The notes beneath the pieces were generated by a model. That model was not told where the DNA came from, searched no databases, and saw nothing but the letters and a program-made list of their open reading frames with translations. Below are positions 1 through 22,055 of a stretch of 64,000 bases of DNA, piece after piece (within the stretch, counting starts at the first letter, position 1; each line of letters begins with the position of its first letter). Source of the DNA: Archilochus colubris (Eukaryota; Chordata; Aves; Apodiformes; Trochilidae); assembly GCA_023079485.1 (NCBI GenBank), contig CM041102.1, positions 319,269-383,268 on the forward strand, read 5' to 3'. The position numbers were made by a program, and so were the translations under genes.

Positions 1-739
<739 letters not shown>

Positions 740-940
740 GCGGCAGCAGGTGCCGGAGGACTCCGGCCTGGCTACCAGCTCCCAGTTCCGGGGGGCTGTA
801 GGGGGGGTGGTGGTAGCGGCGGCGGCCGCGGGGGGATTTGTTTTACGTTTCGTTCCGGGATAGGTTTTAACCCTGTAAAGGTTTTTTTTAATCCTGCGCA
901 GTCCGTTTTGTACCGGTGCCGGGCGCCTCTGCGGGCCCGG

Positions 941-946
941 AATAAA
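941..946 (+). terminator. ALYREF poly(A) signal AATAAA
   Basis: A canonical AATAAA lies about 200 bases after the ALYREF stop. The ARHGDIA promoter region starts less than 100 bases further on, so the two transcription units are nearly abutting. Confidence 0.8.
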
Positions 947-1017
947 CCCAGACTCCAGCCCGCGCCCCTCTGTCCTCCCGGCCGCTCCCACTCTATGATC
1001 CCTTCTGTCTTCGCGCG

Positions 1018-1130
1018 CCAATCCCCGCGGGCCAATCAGCGCTCCGGGCCGCGACCGGATGTGAGGCGTGGAGAGGGGCGGGGCTCGGCCTGGTATAACG
1101 GGAAGTGACGGGCGTGTCCCGGAAGTGCGG
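1018..1130 (+). promoter_or_regulatory. ARHGDIA CpG-island promoter
   Basis: Two CCAAT boxes (1018-1022 and 1032-1036) are followed by two ETS-type GGAAGTG sites (1101-1107 and 1121-1127), at the left edge of a GC-rich, CpG-rich block that continues to about 3 kb. The layout is that of a TATA-less housekeeping promoter. The start site is inferred to lie near 1100-1180. A possible first-exon donor is the GGTAGGG at about 1189, and an alternative noncoding exon could end at the GTGAGG at 1532; neither can be proved from sequence alone. Confidence 0.6.
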
Positions 1131-1199
1131 GGGCGCGCGGGCGACTGGGCGGATCCCGGCGGCGTTGTCAGCGGAGAGCGGCGGGGCCGGTAGGGTGGG

Positions 1200-4147
1200 G
1201 CCGGGCCGGGGCGGCGGGGAGCACCGGGGGGCGTGTAGGGAGCGGCGGGGCCGGGGGGAGCCCGGGAGGGGCGGGTTGGGGCCGGGGCGGGCGCGCCCCG
1301 CTGGCTGCGGGTGGCGGGAAGGGCCGGGGTGCGGGCGGAGGGCCCCGAGCGCCCTTGCGCGACCTTCTGAGCGCCGGGGAAAGCTGCTGTCCCGGCGAGA
1401 CCGCTCCGGAGCGGGGCTCCCGGGCACGGGGCCCGCGGAGAAGGAGTAATGCGGAGCAGCCGGGCTGGCTCCTGCCCCCGGGAGCGACCCCGAGCCCTCC
1501 CCGCAGGTCTGTCCCGGTGCCTGATCCTGCGGTGAGGGGGAGTACCGGGCCCTTCTCGCCCTTGGAGCACCGCGGGGTTGGGGCTCCCGTGTCTGGGGCG
1601 GATTCTCCCTGAAACGGTTCGCGTTACGAGATAAGGAACTGGGCAGCAGGTTCCTCGGGGCCGGTTTCCTGCAGTGACGGGGCCGGTCTGTCCCCTCGGC
1701 GCCGCGGGGCGGTGGTTCTGCAGCCGTGTCGGTTCCTGCGGATTAGGGGGCGGCGAGCGCTGCCCCGACTCCGCCGGCGCTTAGCAGCGGGTGCGAAACT
1801 CGTGGGAGCTCCGGCTGCGGGGAGCGACGGGACTGTCGGGGCTGCTGCGGTGCTCCGTGTGCTCCGGACCTCCTGAGCAGAGGGGGCTTCACCGGGGGTC
1901 ACAGCGCGGGGGCACGGGGCGGTGCTGAGGGGACTGCGCTCACGGGGTGTCCGTGTCCGTAGCGCCGAGGGCACCGCAGGGGTGGCGGCTGCAGCCCCAG
2001 CCCCTTCCCTCAGGAACCCGTTCGTGTCCCGGGATTGGGGCTGAGCGGGGTTCGGCTGTGCCCGATTGGCTCCATCTGCTCAGTCTTCGGGCTTGTGCTA
2101 GTCCGGGGGTGTGTCACGAGAGAAAAAGCAAACCAAGATTGAACAAAATCGGACATCTCTGAAGTGCTGCCTTCCTCTAGGCAGCAGCAGAGCGGTCCCG
2201 GAGCCGTGAGCCAGGGCTGCAGCCAGCGGGATGAAGGTTCCCGGGGTGTCCCCCAGTTCTCGGCGGTGTCAGAGGCAGCGCTCGGCCTAAGGCTTCTCCC
2301 GTGCCCTCGCTGCTGCCCCGAGAGCCATCCGAGCCCGGTTCGTCCCCCGTGGGGACGCGTGGGTCAGCTGGAGCCGGTTTGCAGTCGCGGGAACGGCCCC
2401 GCAGAAACGGTTGTGAAGGGGATGAGATTCCAGGCGGGTTCGCAGTGCGGCTGTGGGAGGTTTCCCGGGGACGGCAGGACAGGAAGAAGGGTGGGGACGG
2501 CCGGAATTGGCGCTGCTCCTGTCCACCGGTGTGGTGCGGGATGGCGGGTGCCCGGGGCTGGTGTGTCCATTCGGGGGAGTCACCGTTCCCGTGCCACCAG
2601 GGCCGTGGGACCTGGTCCCGGCTGGGGACAACAGCCGGGGAGCAGCTGTCTCCGTCGGTCTGTCCGACGGGAGGTGAGGCTCTGCACCGGCTGCTGCTCC
2701 CTCCTCCTCCAGGGGGTCCCGGGGAACCGCGCCGGCCCCCGTGGGAAGCGGCTCCTGTGACTCCGGGACCCGGAAAGCGCCCGGGGCTGTCAGCCTGGGA
2801 GTCTCTCCCGGCCCAGTAGCCGCCGGGAGCTACAAAACCGCTCCGGTTTTGTGCGGGGAGGTGCCGGGAGCCACGGGGGGCTCCGGGTGAGGAGCTGCGC
2901 CTCTCGCAGGGCCCTTTCCAGGTCCCCTCTGCATGTCGGGGCTGCCGGGACAGTGCGGAGGGGGCAGGGGGTGCAGTCCTGGTGCCATCAGCCCCCTGGC
3001 TATACGTTCTCCAGCGCCGCGGTGGCCGAACTCTGGCTTGGTGCTCGGAGCTGCAGCAGATGCCTCATCGGGGGGGCTGCAGGACGAGGTGGTTCCACCA
3101 GTTGCTGCCCCCGGGGGGGGGATCTCCAGGGCTTCCCCGGTGGAAAAGGGCCTTGTGCTGCTCTGAGGAGCCGTTTTTTGCCTCGTGTGGGTGTCGGAGG
3201 GCCTGTGAGGGCTGGGGTGGGGCTGGGCCGACCCCTCTGTGGAGCTGGCAGGGCTGCTGCATCTCGGGACCACTGGGCTGAGGCTGGAGGAGCAGGAATG
3301 GAACCGAGGAGCAGCTCCTGGGCCCTGTGGATCCTTGCTCAGCTACCTTGCAGCACATGTGTGCTGTGCTTACAGTGAGCATTATGGTTCTGGTTGTGGT
3401 TGGAGACACAGCGAGTGCTGGGGCAGCCAGTGTGGCTCCAAGTCACCCGTGGTACCACTGAATTCCGAGTGGGACGCAGAGAGTGACAGAAACCCACGGC
3501 TCCATCAGCAGATCATTCCTGAGAAGTGTTCTGGCACAAAAACCTTTCCCAGAGCCGTGGCTGAGGGAGTTGTTTTGGTCCTTAGAGCATCTGGGTTTCT
3601 GTTTGCTGTAGGGTGACCCCTGCACCCTGTGGAACAGCAGGCATTCCTGAGGGTGTTGTTGGCTTTCCCTGAGGTTTATAAGGTGGTGCTGGCAGTGCCT
3701 GTCACCAGCCTCAGTGGGGCATCTCCCGGCCAGGGCCTGGGGAAGCCAAACCACGACTGTGATTTCCATCCCTGGTCTGTCCCGCTGCCCGAGCTGAGTC
3801 TCCTCCCGCCCCTCTGAGGCCTCCAGTGTTGAGCGGGTGGATCCCATTGCTCTGCTGTGATCTCTGGATTGTGGCCAAGGCTCCTGGCACTTGTCCCAGC
3901 AGTGGGGCTGTGTGCTGTGGTGAGCAGGGTTGCTGGGGCATGCTCCAGGGAAAGCCTCCACTCCCCAGCTGCTCTGGGGCAGAGCCCGTTCCCCTGCCCG
4001 GGGGCACTGACCTGCTCCAGAACGTGAGGTTGGATTTTTCCAGCCCAAGTGAGAGGGAGCCTGGATCCATTCTGGGGGAGCTAGAGGGGGCTGCACTGCT
4101 GGGAAGGGCCACGGGGGTGCAGTGATGCTCCTCCTGCCCACCCCAGA
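1200..4147 (+). other. ARHGDIA 5' intron, CpG-rich, no other gene seen
   Basis: This stretch separates the ARHGDIA promoter from its first coding exon. The first 2 kb is extremely GC-rich and therefore has long stop-free frames on both strands. None of them resembles a known protein or carries a coherent splice pattern. I see no RNA gene or transposon in it. Confidence 0.5.
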
Positions 4148-4162
4148 GCAACTTGTGTGAGG

Positions 4163-5748
4163 ATGGCAGAGCAGGAGCCAACCCCGGAGCAGCTGGCCCA
4201 GATCGCGGCGGAGAATGAGGAGGACGAGCACTCTGTCAACTACAAGCCACCTGCCCAGAAGAGCATCCAGGAGATCCAGGAGCTGGACAAGGATGATGAG
4301 AGCCTGCGCAAATACAAGGAGGCTCTGCTGGGTGCTGTCACTGTCACTGCAGGTGAGCCCCAGACCACAGCTCTGCCTCCTCCAGCCAGAGCCTTGGGCA
4401 CGAGGGCTCAGGGGCTGGGAGTGGCCCTTGGCCTTCCCAGGGGGGCTCTTGGGGAGGCGTGGGGTGGGCTTGACACCATGGGGAGACAGACCCTGGCTTG
4501 GGGGGATGCTGTTCCCACAGGTGTTCCTTCTGTTTCAGGAAGTGTCCTGGGAAGAGAAGGAGCCATGTGGATGGGATGGGGTTTAAAAGCCTCTTTGCTT
4601 CTCTTCCAGATCCCAATGCCCCCAACGTGGTGGTGACCAAACTGACCTTGGTCTGTGCCAGTGCTCCTGGCCCACTGGAGCTGGACTTGACAGGTGAGCA
4701 GGAGGATTCCAGCTCTGCCCTGGGCCAGCCCTGGCTGATGTGGGGCCCGGCAGAGTCCCTGCAGGACCAGTGCAGTGGGGCAGCCCCCAGCAGCCTGGGA
4801 GCAAACATACACAAAGGAACAGTCTGGAATTAACCATGTGGCAGTGTCCTCTTGCTCTGCACCCACTGTGGGTCCTGCCAGGCACGTGGTGTCATCCCTG
4901 ACAGTCCTGGTCACACCACGGGTCCTGGTCACACCATAGAGCAGCTCTCTCCCTTCTCCCTAGGAGACCTGGAGAGCTTCAAGAAGCAAGCATTTGTGCT
5001 GAAGGAGGGTGTGGAATACCGGATAAAAGTTTCCTTTAGGGTAAGAGTTCTGATATGAAAACTGAAGGATGGGAAAAGGGACGGGTGCAGCCGCAGTGCA
5101 GGCATTGCCCAAACCCAAGGTGTGCTGGGATGGAGGGAATTGCCTCCCTGAAGTGGGGTGGGTGGGTGCCACGTCCAGAAGATGTCCCCTGCAGCCCTCC
5201 TTGTCTCTGCAGGTCAACAGGGAGATTGTGTCGGGGCTGAAGTACATCCAGCACACGTTCCGGAAAGGTGTCAAAAGTGAGTGAGTGCTCCCTGTGGGCC
5301 CCACCCAGGACAGGGCTGCAGCAGAGGGGACGCTGCAGTGACTCCCACTGCTCTGTGATAGTGCCTGACCCTGCTGCCATGGGGGCTGCTCCCTGCAGGG
5401 GGTGGAGCTGCTGGGGGGTGACACCTGTGTGCCCCAGCTCCTCTGTGGGTCCTGGTGGCAGGGACCCACCTCTTGCTTGCCTCAGTGCAGCCACCTGTGC
5501 ACGGGGGGGTCCCAAGCTGCCCCCACATGTCTCCTCTTCTCCTCCTAGTTGACAAGACCGAGTACATGGTGGGGAGCTATGGCCCCCGGGCAGAGGAGTA
5601 CGAGTTCCTGACCCCCATGGAGGAAGCCCCAAAGGGCATGCTGGCCCGGGGCAGCTACAACATCAAATCCAAGTTCACAGATGACGACAAGACTGACCAC
5701 CTGTCCTGGGAGTGGAACCTGACCATTAAGAAGGATTGGAAGGACTAG
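4163..5748 (+). CDS. ARHGDIA: ARHGDIA, Rho GDP-dissociation inhibitor alpha
   Basis: This cytosolic chaperone extracts prenylated Rho, Rac and Cdc42 GTPases from membranes and holds them in the GDP state. Coding exons are 4163-4352, 4610-4693, 4964-5040, 5213-5276 and 5549-5748. They join without a frame break into a 204-residue protein, the same length as human. The start ATG follows a CCCAG acceptor and opens [20 protein letters not shown], the disordered N-terminal arm that contacts GTPase switch regions. The immunoglobulin-like domain follows ([48 protein letters not shown]) and forms the isoprenyl-binding pocket. The protein ends [10 protein letters not shown]. It is nearly identical to mammalian RhoGDI1. 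The gene lies between ALYREF and P4HB on the same strand, as in human. Confidence 0.98.
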
Positions 5749-6975
5749 CCCTTCCCACAGCCAAACCCCAGAGAGCGTGAATCAGACAGTGGCTACCGTA
5801 GAAACCCCCCTGTACCAAAGTGCTGACATTGGAACCCTCCTACCTGTCGCCCCCCATTATCATTTGACCAGAGCTCGGGTTTGTAACGTGCCCCCTCCCC
5901 AGCGCATCGCCCAGACTGCGCTGTCTGCACCTGCCCTCCAGCTCCCTGTGCTGAGGGGGAGCACTCGCTCCCTGACAGGCCCCGTGGCTGTGCTGGGGGG
6001 CTCCTGCCCACGGTTTCCTGCTCTGTGTGCAGCCTGGGGCTGCTGAAGAACCCCAGTGACAGGCAGCTCCTGACCTGTTGGCTAAAATCCCGTCCAGCCC
6101 TTCCATCAGTGTCCTGGGAATGCCGGCAGCTTCATTTGTGGATGTTCCCTGTAACCATGATGCCTTAATGTGTAACACGAATCCTCTGGGGAGGGGGCCC
6201 TGCCCTTGTTACACTTTTTAAACACTGCCCACCCCCATTTGTTGGCATGGCACCCCCTTGGTCACACCCCTCATGGGTTATTAGGAAAGGTTCACAACTT
6301 CCCGCTTTGCTGCTGGTCCATTCTCCACCTGAGACGGAGCATCTCCGGGGGGGAGGGTGATGTGACACTTGGGGTGACACCTGGCAGCCTCAGGGCAGGG
6401 GGCTGCAGGGTCACAGTGTCACCTCACACTCCTGGCTGCAGTCCAGGCGGCTGCAGAGCACTGAATCCCTGGAGCAGCCCCTGCCCTCCTGCTGCTCAGG
6501 TTGAGGTCAGACGGAGCTGTTCCTGGAGCTGCTGCTGGCATGAACAAAGAGCTGGCGCTGGGTGAGCGCTCGGAAGCGGTTAATGCCTTATGTCTCTGTT
6601 CTGCCTTGACACCCCGTGCCTGGCCTGTCAGTATTTATTGCCTTGACACTCGCCCCGTGGCCGGCCCGCAGCACGCCAGCCTGCCCCATGGCCACAGTGC
6701 CCCTGGCACACCCGGGGCTGAGCCGGCACCTCCAGCTTCTCCTGTTTGGATCCCACTGGGGTGAGGTCGCACTAGAACCGGGACCAAGTACATGTGGCTT
6801 TCTCATAGCTGCGTCTCTGCCTCTAACCCCGCCCCCCACCCCTAGAGGGTTTTGTTTTTTTTGTTAATTGGATTTGGTGAATTATTGTCTGTAAATCCTA
6901 GACCCGGGTTAACAGGTTTGGAATCATCGTCTGCTTCTCCTTTTATGACAGTAAATAAAATCTTTGAACTGACCG
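5749..6975 (+). other. ARHGDIA 3' UTR
   Basis: About 1.2 kb of noncoding sequence lies between the stop codon and the poly(A) signal. No embedded gene was recognised. Confidence 0.7.
6954..6959 (+). terminator. ARHGDIA poly(A) signal AATAAA
   Basis: AATAAA lies within an AT-rich context (GTAAATAAAATC), followed by GT-rich sequence suited to a downstream element. Confidence 0.8.
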
Positions 6976-8583
<1,608 letters not shown>

Positions 8584-8832
8584 GCCCCCTCCCCGCAAAG
8601 CGCCCCCGCAGCCTCGCGCGCAGCGAGATGCCCGTGAGCGTCACGTGCCCCGCGCACTCTGCCGCCGCTGCCGGAAGTGCCCCTTTCACTTCCGGGCTCT
8701 CGAAGGGCGGCGGCCGCGGCCCAGTCAGAATCCACCACGCTCGCCTGGCCACGCGCACGCGCAGTGCCCGCCCGCGGGGCCGCCCGAGTGCCACGTTCGA
8801 GGGCGGGCGGCCGCGCGAGGCGGCGGCGCTGA

Positions 8833-9056
8833 CCAATCGTGACCGAGGCAGCGCCGAAAGGGACCAATGGCGGCCGGCAGGCGGGGCGCGAGCCCAGCGA
8901 CCAACCCGCGGCGGCGGGCGGGGGGCGTGTCCGCTGCTCCGGCCAATGGGTGCCGTGCAGCAGCGCGGGCGATGGGCTCGGCCAATGCCGAGCAGCGGCG
9001 CGGCGCTGCCAGACCAATGGGACGCGGCGGCGGCCGGGGGGGGGCGGGTTTATAAG
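8833..9056 (+). promoter_or_regulatory. P4HB promoter: five CCAAT boxes and a TATA box
   Basis: CCAAT pentamers lie at 8833-8837, 8864-8868, 8943-8947, 8982-8986 and 9014-9018, all on the + strand. A TATAAG box lies at 9051-9056, 67 bases before the start codon. The background is very GC-rich with several GGGCGG boxes. From memory, the human PDI promoter is also described as having multiple functional CCAAT boxes, which bind NF-Y; that link is family knowledge. The TATA position implies a transcription start near 9080. Confidence 0.85.
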
Positions 9057-9122
9057 CGGAGGCGGCGCCGCGCCCCCCGCCCCGGCTCGTCCCGCTTCAC
9101 TTGGGTCGCCGCCATCAGCGCC

Positions 9123-16959
<7,837 letters not shown>

Positions 16960-17920
16960 AGAGAAGACTGATCTGCATTACCCCAAAAATCAGACACTAA
17001 ATTGGCTGCTGTTCTGCAGCCCAGTGAGCCAGAAACCCTTTGAGATTAAAGCAGAAGGTGAATGACTGGATCCAGGGATTGGCTTTTAAAGTAACACTTT
17101 ACCCTCACTTTTCTGTACACTTGACTCTTTTCTTTCTTTTTGCTTTTGAGAAGGGATCTGTCACTAGGTAGCTGGCCCAGCCAACTGGGCATTTTTTTTA
17201 TTATTATTATGATGTACTTTTTTTGTACACAGCTTTTGTTTGAAATACTCTGTTCTTGGTAGAAGCAGATTGTGAAGCAGTAACACGAGTTCAGTGGCCC
17301 AGCCTTCTGGAGCGTGCCACTAACATCTTCCAGGAAAGCTTTTTCCTTTTTTTTTTTTCTTTCTAAACTTAAGCCCATAGTTGATTTCTATGCTTGGCAG
17401 GTCCATAGTGGTTTCAGCTGTTCTTTCCTGGAAGCAGCTTTCAGCTTCTCTGGGGGAAGAGGCAGTAGCTGATGGCATCATCCTAGTGACAGGTGTACGT
17501 GAAGGTGCTTCTCTTCACACTGGCCAGATGTTTCCTCTCTGCTTTAAGACACTTGGAGATGACAACTCCAAACACCTGGAAGGGTGGAATACTGTGCACC
17601 AGCTGTGGCAGGCTCGGGGGTGGAGGAGATTGCTGGCTCACCAGCTCCCATGTGACCTAGCTGTGTTGCCATCCTTTTGATCAAACACGAGGCTGTTCTG
17701 CAGTCTCTTCCTGTGCATTATTTTGAGTGGGTTGACCAGGCAGGTGGGGGGTGGGAGGGTGATAAAGCAGATCAAACGGGACACTTGAGATTACTGGGGT
17801 TTGGGGAGGAACTTGAATGGGGGAGGGCCTCAAGGGCTTGAGGTGCATCAGGTTGTTTGCAGCATTTGCTACAATAACATTGGAACTGAGTTTGTTGGCC
17901 AAATAAAGTTGAGATTTTAA
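16960..17920 (+). other. P4HB 3' UTR
   Basis: About 0.95 kb of AT-richer trailer ends at the AATAAA near 17.9 kb. Short T-runs at about 17.2 and 17.35 kb are the only low-complexity features. Confidence 0.7.
17902..17907 (+). terminator. P4HB poly(A) signal AATAAA
   Basis: This is a canonical hexamer followed by a TTGTGACTTTGTCT-like GT/T-rich element. A second AATAAA at 18095-18100 could serve as a minor distal site. Confidence 0.8.
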
Positions 17921-17925
17921 TACTA

Positions 17926-19811
17926 TTGTGACTTTGTCTCTGTCAGAATATAGAATCAATAATTGAACCTGGCCTGAAAGAGAATCACAGTTCAGGGGCT
18001 GGTTCTTCAGGGCTCTGCAAAAAGATGTGTGGTTTTGTCAGCTTTCTCAAACCACACTTCCAGTCCTGCAGGTGCCTTTTGGTACCTTAACCTGAATAAA
18101 TTTGTTGTGTCAGCATGTAAAGGAAAAGAACTTGAAGGTGATGATGTCCAGGTTGGATTGCTGTGTGCAGACAGATGTCTATCAGCCTGTCAGCAGTGAG
18201 TGGCCACTGGTGCTGAGTGGCTCTGCTGGTTGCCAGCTGGCCTGAGGCAAGGGGACCTCATTGCTTGGGAGCAGCTAGCCTAAGAATTTGCTTCTAGGGA
18301 AGCCAGGGGCTGCCTTCAGCACTGCTGTTGGGCTCACATGACCCAGTGAGCCACATTACTATTTGCAAACCAGTCACTTACTGCTGGAAATATTTCTGTA
18401 AGTAAATGTAAATGTCACATGTGAGAGGGCATCTCAGGAAGTGGACAGTGCCTGTTGCTGAGGGTGGGAGGGCAGAAGCTTTTACAGGGCTTGTCCACAG
18501 TGCTCTGCTTCATGGCAGCTGTTGCTGAATTAGAGGCTGCTTTTTGTTTTGGGGTGGGATGAGAAGTTCCATGAGAAGGTGATGGAAAGACTGGTCTCAA
18601 AGTCCATTTTGGGGAGCCAGGTCAAGTGTGAGCAAGGCTGCAGTGGTTCTGTTGGTCTGAGACCTGCCTTGCTCAGTGGAGGCAGAGCAGGACTCTGCTG
18701 GGGTCATCTCATGTGCACAGCTAATTGCTGTTCCAAGAAAGCAGACTAAAATGTCCTGTCTGCACAAACAGCTCAGCCTGCTGCAGCACCGTGTTCTGTC
18801 TGATGTGGAGATGCTCAGCAGAAAAATCAATGCATTCACCAGAAGATGGACGAGGCAGCTCCTGGTGCGTGGGTGACTGAGCTGCAGCCTTGCTGCTCGT
18901 CGGGCTCAGAAGTGTCTGCTGTAAAAGGGACAGGATGAAATATCTGTGACTCCTCAAGCAGCACAGGGATTGATCCTGATGCACTGCAGCAGAGTTCACC
19001 ATCCTGTCTGGACACTTCCCATCAGCACAAAACAGTGCAGGAAACTTGTGTACCTGAAATGACCAAACTGGTGGGAAGAAGAGGGGAGGAGGTGGTGGTG
19101 TTGCTCAAATCCTTGGTGGAGGTGAACAGTTCCTCTGTGGTAAATGGTCCTTTTTGAGCTACAGCTGGAGATGAGAGATGAGTTGTCTGATGGTGGTGCT
19201 GTTCCTCATCTCTTCTGAGGCTGCTCTGCAGGAGCCTATTCTCATGTAGCAGCTGGTTCTGGTAGGATGTTGAACACCATGGATGGGCACCGCAAGTGTC
19301 TGGTTCTGTGCCTGCCCCAGGAGTACCTGCAGCACCTCTGTCCTCTCCAGGGCTCTGGCGATACCCAGCATGATGGGGTGGTCTCCAAGCAGAGCCAAAC
19401 TCTGCCTTGTAGCCATGCTGGGCAGCACAGCTCATGCTGCTGTTTTCACATCTAATGCAACCACAGGGAAGTAAGCTCTGAATGTATTTGGCACCGTCAC
19501 TCCATGTCTGTGCTGATCTGGCTGGCTGGCACACGAGTGGATGGTTCTCCTTGCTGGGCAATCATGCTCAATCTTCTCCCTGGCACATGTCCATGTATGT
19601 ATGAGGGCTTGCTGTTGGAAAATTGTTTTCAGGCCCTGGCATTCTCAGAAGGGCTGTCCATGCAAAAGCAAGAGTAGCTTTGCCCCTTGGACGGGCACAC
19701 CAACAGGTGGGTGGTAAGATGAGACACCAACTTCTGCCCAAAATCGGGAAGCTGAGGGAATGGGCAGCTCAATTACAAAGCATCATGGCAAATAGCATGA
19801 GCTGCACATCC
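17926..19811. other. P4HB-PPP1R27 intergenic region
   Basis: This is unique sequence without recognised coding exons, RNA genes or transposons. The right end leads into the TATA promoter of PPP1R27. Confidence 0.5.
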
Positions 19812-19840
19812 CCAAAATAGCCCCACGGGATCCTATATAA
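19812..19840 (+). promoter_or_regulatory. PPP1R27 TATA promoter with CArG/MEF2-like element
   Basis: TATATAA lies at 19834-19840. A CCAAAATAGC element, one base off an SRF CArG box, lies at 19812-19821. The start site would fall near 19865, giving an unspliced leader of about 275 bases before the ATG. Unlike its neighbours the promoter is not in a CpG island, which fits a tissue-restricted (muscle) gene. Confidence 0.6.
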
Positions 19841-20138
19841 TGCCATGGCCCTGGAGAACCATCAGTCCTGGGCCAAGGGCCCAGTGGATGAACAGCATCT
19901 GCCTGGCAGCAGCTCCTCTGCACAGCATGGGAGCATAAGGAGAGCCCAGCAGAGTGGTGGCCCTGACAGGCAGGGGACTTGGGCACAGGAGCAGAGCGAG
20001 TGCCACCACAGCTCTGTGGAGAGGAGGGACCTGAAGGGCAGAAGAGGAGAAAGCAGCACTTTGAGGCCAGCGGGTGGTAGGGCCAGGCACTGAGCTACTC
20101 CAGCAGGTCCTGCTCTGTGTCCAAAAGCTGTGGTCAGC

Positions 20139-21746
20139 ATGGAGGACTCCTGCCCAGTCCCTGCGTCCCCGTGCAGTCGCTACGCCCAGAGACTGAGAGC
20201 CACGCGCACCGTGCACTTCCCTAATGACGTAGTCTTCCAGGACCACATCAGGGAGGGGGACCTGGAGCAGGTGGGCAGGTTCATCCGTGCCAGGAAGGTG
20301 ACGCTGGACACTATCTACCCTTCTGGTGAGTGCTGCTGGGACCTGTGTGGCAGCGTGGCTCAGCTGGGCTGCAAGAGAGCCCTGCGGCCACCTTTGGCAG
20401 GGTGAGGGGCTGCAACCGTGCCCTTCCTCTCCTCCTGTGTGGCCAGTGCCTGTTCACCCCTGGGTCCCTCCAAGGTGTGATCTGCACCTGCAGTGAGGTG
20501 AGGTGGAACCCAGGGAAGGAGCTGTGGGCACGGGCTGGTCTGTGCAGCTCTGGGCAGACAGCCGGGCTCCTGCCCTCTGCCTGGCCTGGGGCAGAGCTGG
20601 GAGAGGCACAGTTCTGTGCTTTGCTCCTGGAGCTGTCCAGTTTCCACAAATGCTCTTTTCTCTCCCATGTCTGGAGGTGTGGACTTGTGAGTTTCTGTTT
20701 GTGGGGCAGGCACTGTGCCACGCTGGCACCCAACTGCACTGTGATGGTTGGTGGAAGCCTTGGTCTGTGCTGGGTCATGCAGCCCCCAGGGCTGTCCTTT
20801 TCTTGTGCTTGGCTCCAGCTCCTGCTGTCACACAGTCATGGAAACGGGGGCTCAGATGGCCTCAGGCTTCCTCCTTTCTATCCTGATTGCCTCATTGCTT
20901 GCTTTGTAAGGAGCTCCCAAAACTTGGGCAGAGCAGGGGCCTGAAGATACTCTCTCCTGGTGTCCCCATATTGGTTCTGGCCTGGACTCAGGGCTGGCCG
21001 CTGGGTGGGAGTGCTGCAGGAGAGGGCAGCTCCTCCTGGGTGGGTGCTACAGCACCTACAGATGGTATTTCTGCTGCAGAAGGGGAACAGAAACCTGCGG
21101 CAGCTCCTCCTGCTTCCTCAGGCTGTTTCTTTCGCCAAACTCATCTCTCTGATAAGGAGGGTTTGCTGGCACCTCTCCTCCTGGGCTGTGGACAACCTGC
21201 ACTTGTGAGCTCAGCGTTCAAGGGACAACTCCTCCAGTCTGGGCCTGACAAATCCTCTCCCCCAGGCATGGCAGCCCTCCACGAAGCCGTGCTTACGGGA
21301 AACCTGGAATGCGTCAAGCTCCTGGTTAAATACGGTGCCGACATCCACCAGAGAGACGAGAACGGGTGGACGCCCCTGCACATGGCCTGCAGCGACGGCT
21401 ACGCCAACATCGCCAGGTGAGGAGCCCCTGGCCCTCTGCAGAGCCCCGGGAGCCGCGGGCAGGCGGGGCCGGGCTCCGGGTGCCTCCTCGGGAGAGGTCC
21501 CGGTCCCTGCGAGCCGGGACGGGCCTGCCAGCCCCCGGGGTCCCGGCAGTGGGCCCGGGAAGAGCGCGGCAGGCTGGGGTGTGCCGGCAGCCCCGTCCCG
21601 TGCTCAGCCCGGCCTCCCGCAGGTACCTCATCTCCCTCGGGGCCAGCCTGGAGGCCACCACCGACGAGGGCGAGCGGCCCTCAGACCTCATCGACCCTGA
21701 GTACAAGGACCTGGTGGAGCTTTTCGAAGACACCACCCTGGGCTGA
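20139..21746 (+). CDS. PPP1R27: PPP1R27 (DYSFIP1), ankyrin-repeat PP1 regulatory subunit
   Basis: This is a small inhibitor and regulatory subunit of protein phosphatase 1, also described as a dysferlin-interacting muscle protein. Exons 20139-20325, 21266-21416 and 21623-21746 join to 153 residues, against 154 in human as I recall. The N-terminal part carries RTVHF at residues 23-27, which fits the PP1-docking RVxF pattern. Two ankyrin repeats follow (MAALHEAVLTGNLECVKLLV and NGWTPLHMACSDGYANIARY), then a third partial repeat (EGERPSDLIDPEYKDLVELF). The tail is acidic and ends DTTLG. It lies between P4HB and MCRIP1 on the same strand, as in human. Confidence 0.96.
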
Positions 21747-21763
21747 GGCGGGGCACGGCGAGG

Positions 21764-21787
21764 AGCGGGAGCGGGAGCGGGAGCGGG
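21764..21787 (+). repeat. (GAGCGG)4 tract in PPP1R27 3' UTR
   Basis: Four perfect six-base units lie just after the stop codon. The tract is purine-rich on the transcribed strand. Confidence 0.85.
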
Positions 21788-21906
21788 ACCGGGGCGGCGG
21801 GGCTGAGCCGCGCCGCAGAGACGAGGCCGAGGCCGGGGCCGGGCTGGGCCTGGCCCGGTGAGGTCTCGATCGGGACCGCGGCTCGGGAACCACTTTGTAC
21901 TTTTCC

Positions 21907-21912
21907 AATAAA
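21907..21912 (+). terminator. PPP1R27 poly(A) signal AATAAA
   Basis: A canonical hexamer lies 160 bases after the stop, giving a very short 3' UTR. The MCRIP1 promoter begins immediately downstream. Confidence 0.85.
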
Positions 21913-21946
21913 GGATCTGGGACACCGCGACTGCTGCTGCGGGGCT

Positions 21947-21990
21947 GGTGCGGGGCCGGTGCGGGGCCGGTGCGGGGCCGGTGCGGAACC
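21947..21990 (+). repeat. 11-bp GC tandem repeat, four units
   Basis: The unit GGTGCGGGGCC occurs three times exactly and a fourth time with changes. It lies in the gap between the PPP1R27 poly(A) site and the MCRIP1 promoter. Confidence 0.85.
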
Positions 21991-22055
21991 CGGGCGGGGC
22001 CGCGGCTGGGAGGGGCCGGGGCGGGGCCGGGGCGGGGCTGAGGGCGGGGCGAGCG

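Noticed and set aside
18095..18100. AATAAA downstream of P4HB as the end of a separate gene
   Set aside because: No exon precedes it apart from P4HB; it is best seen as an optional distal P4HB site.
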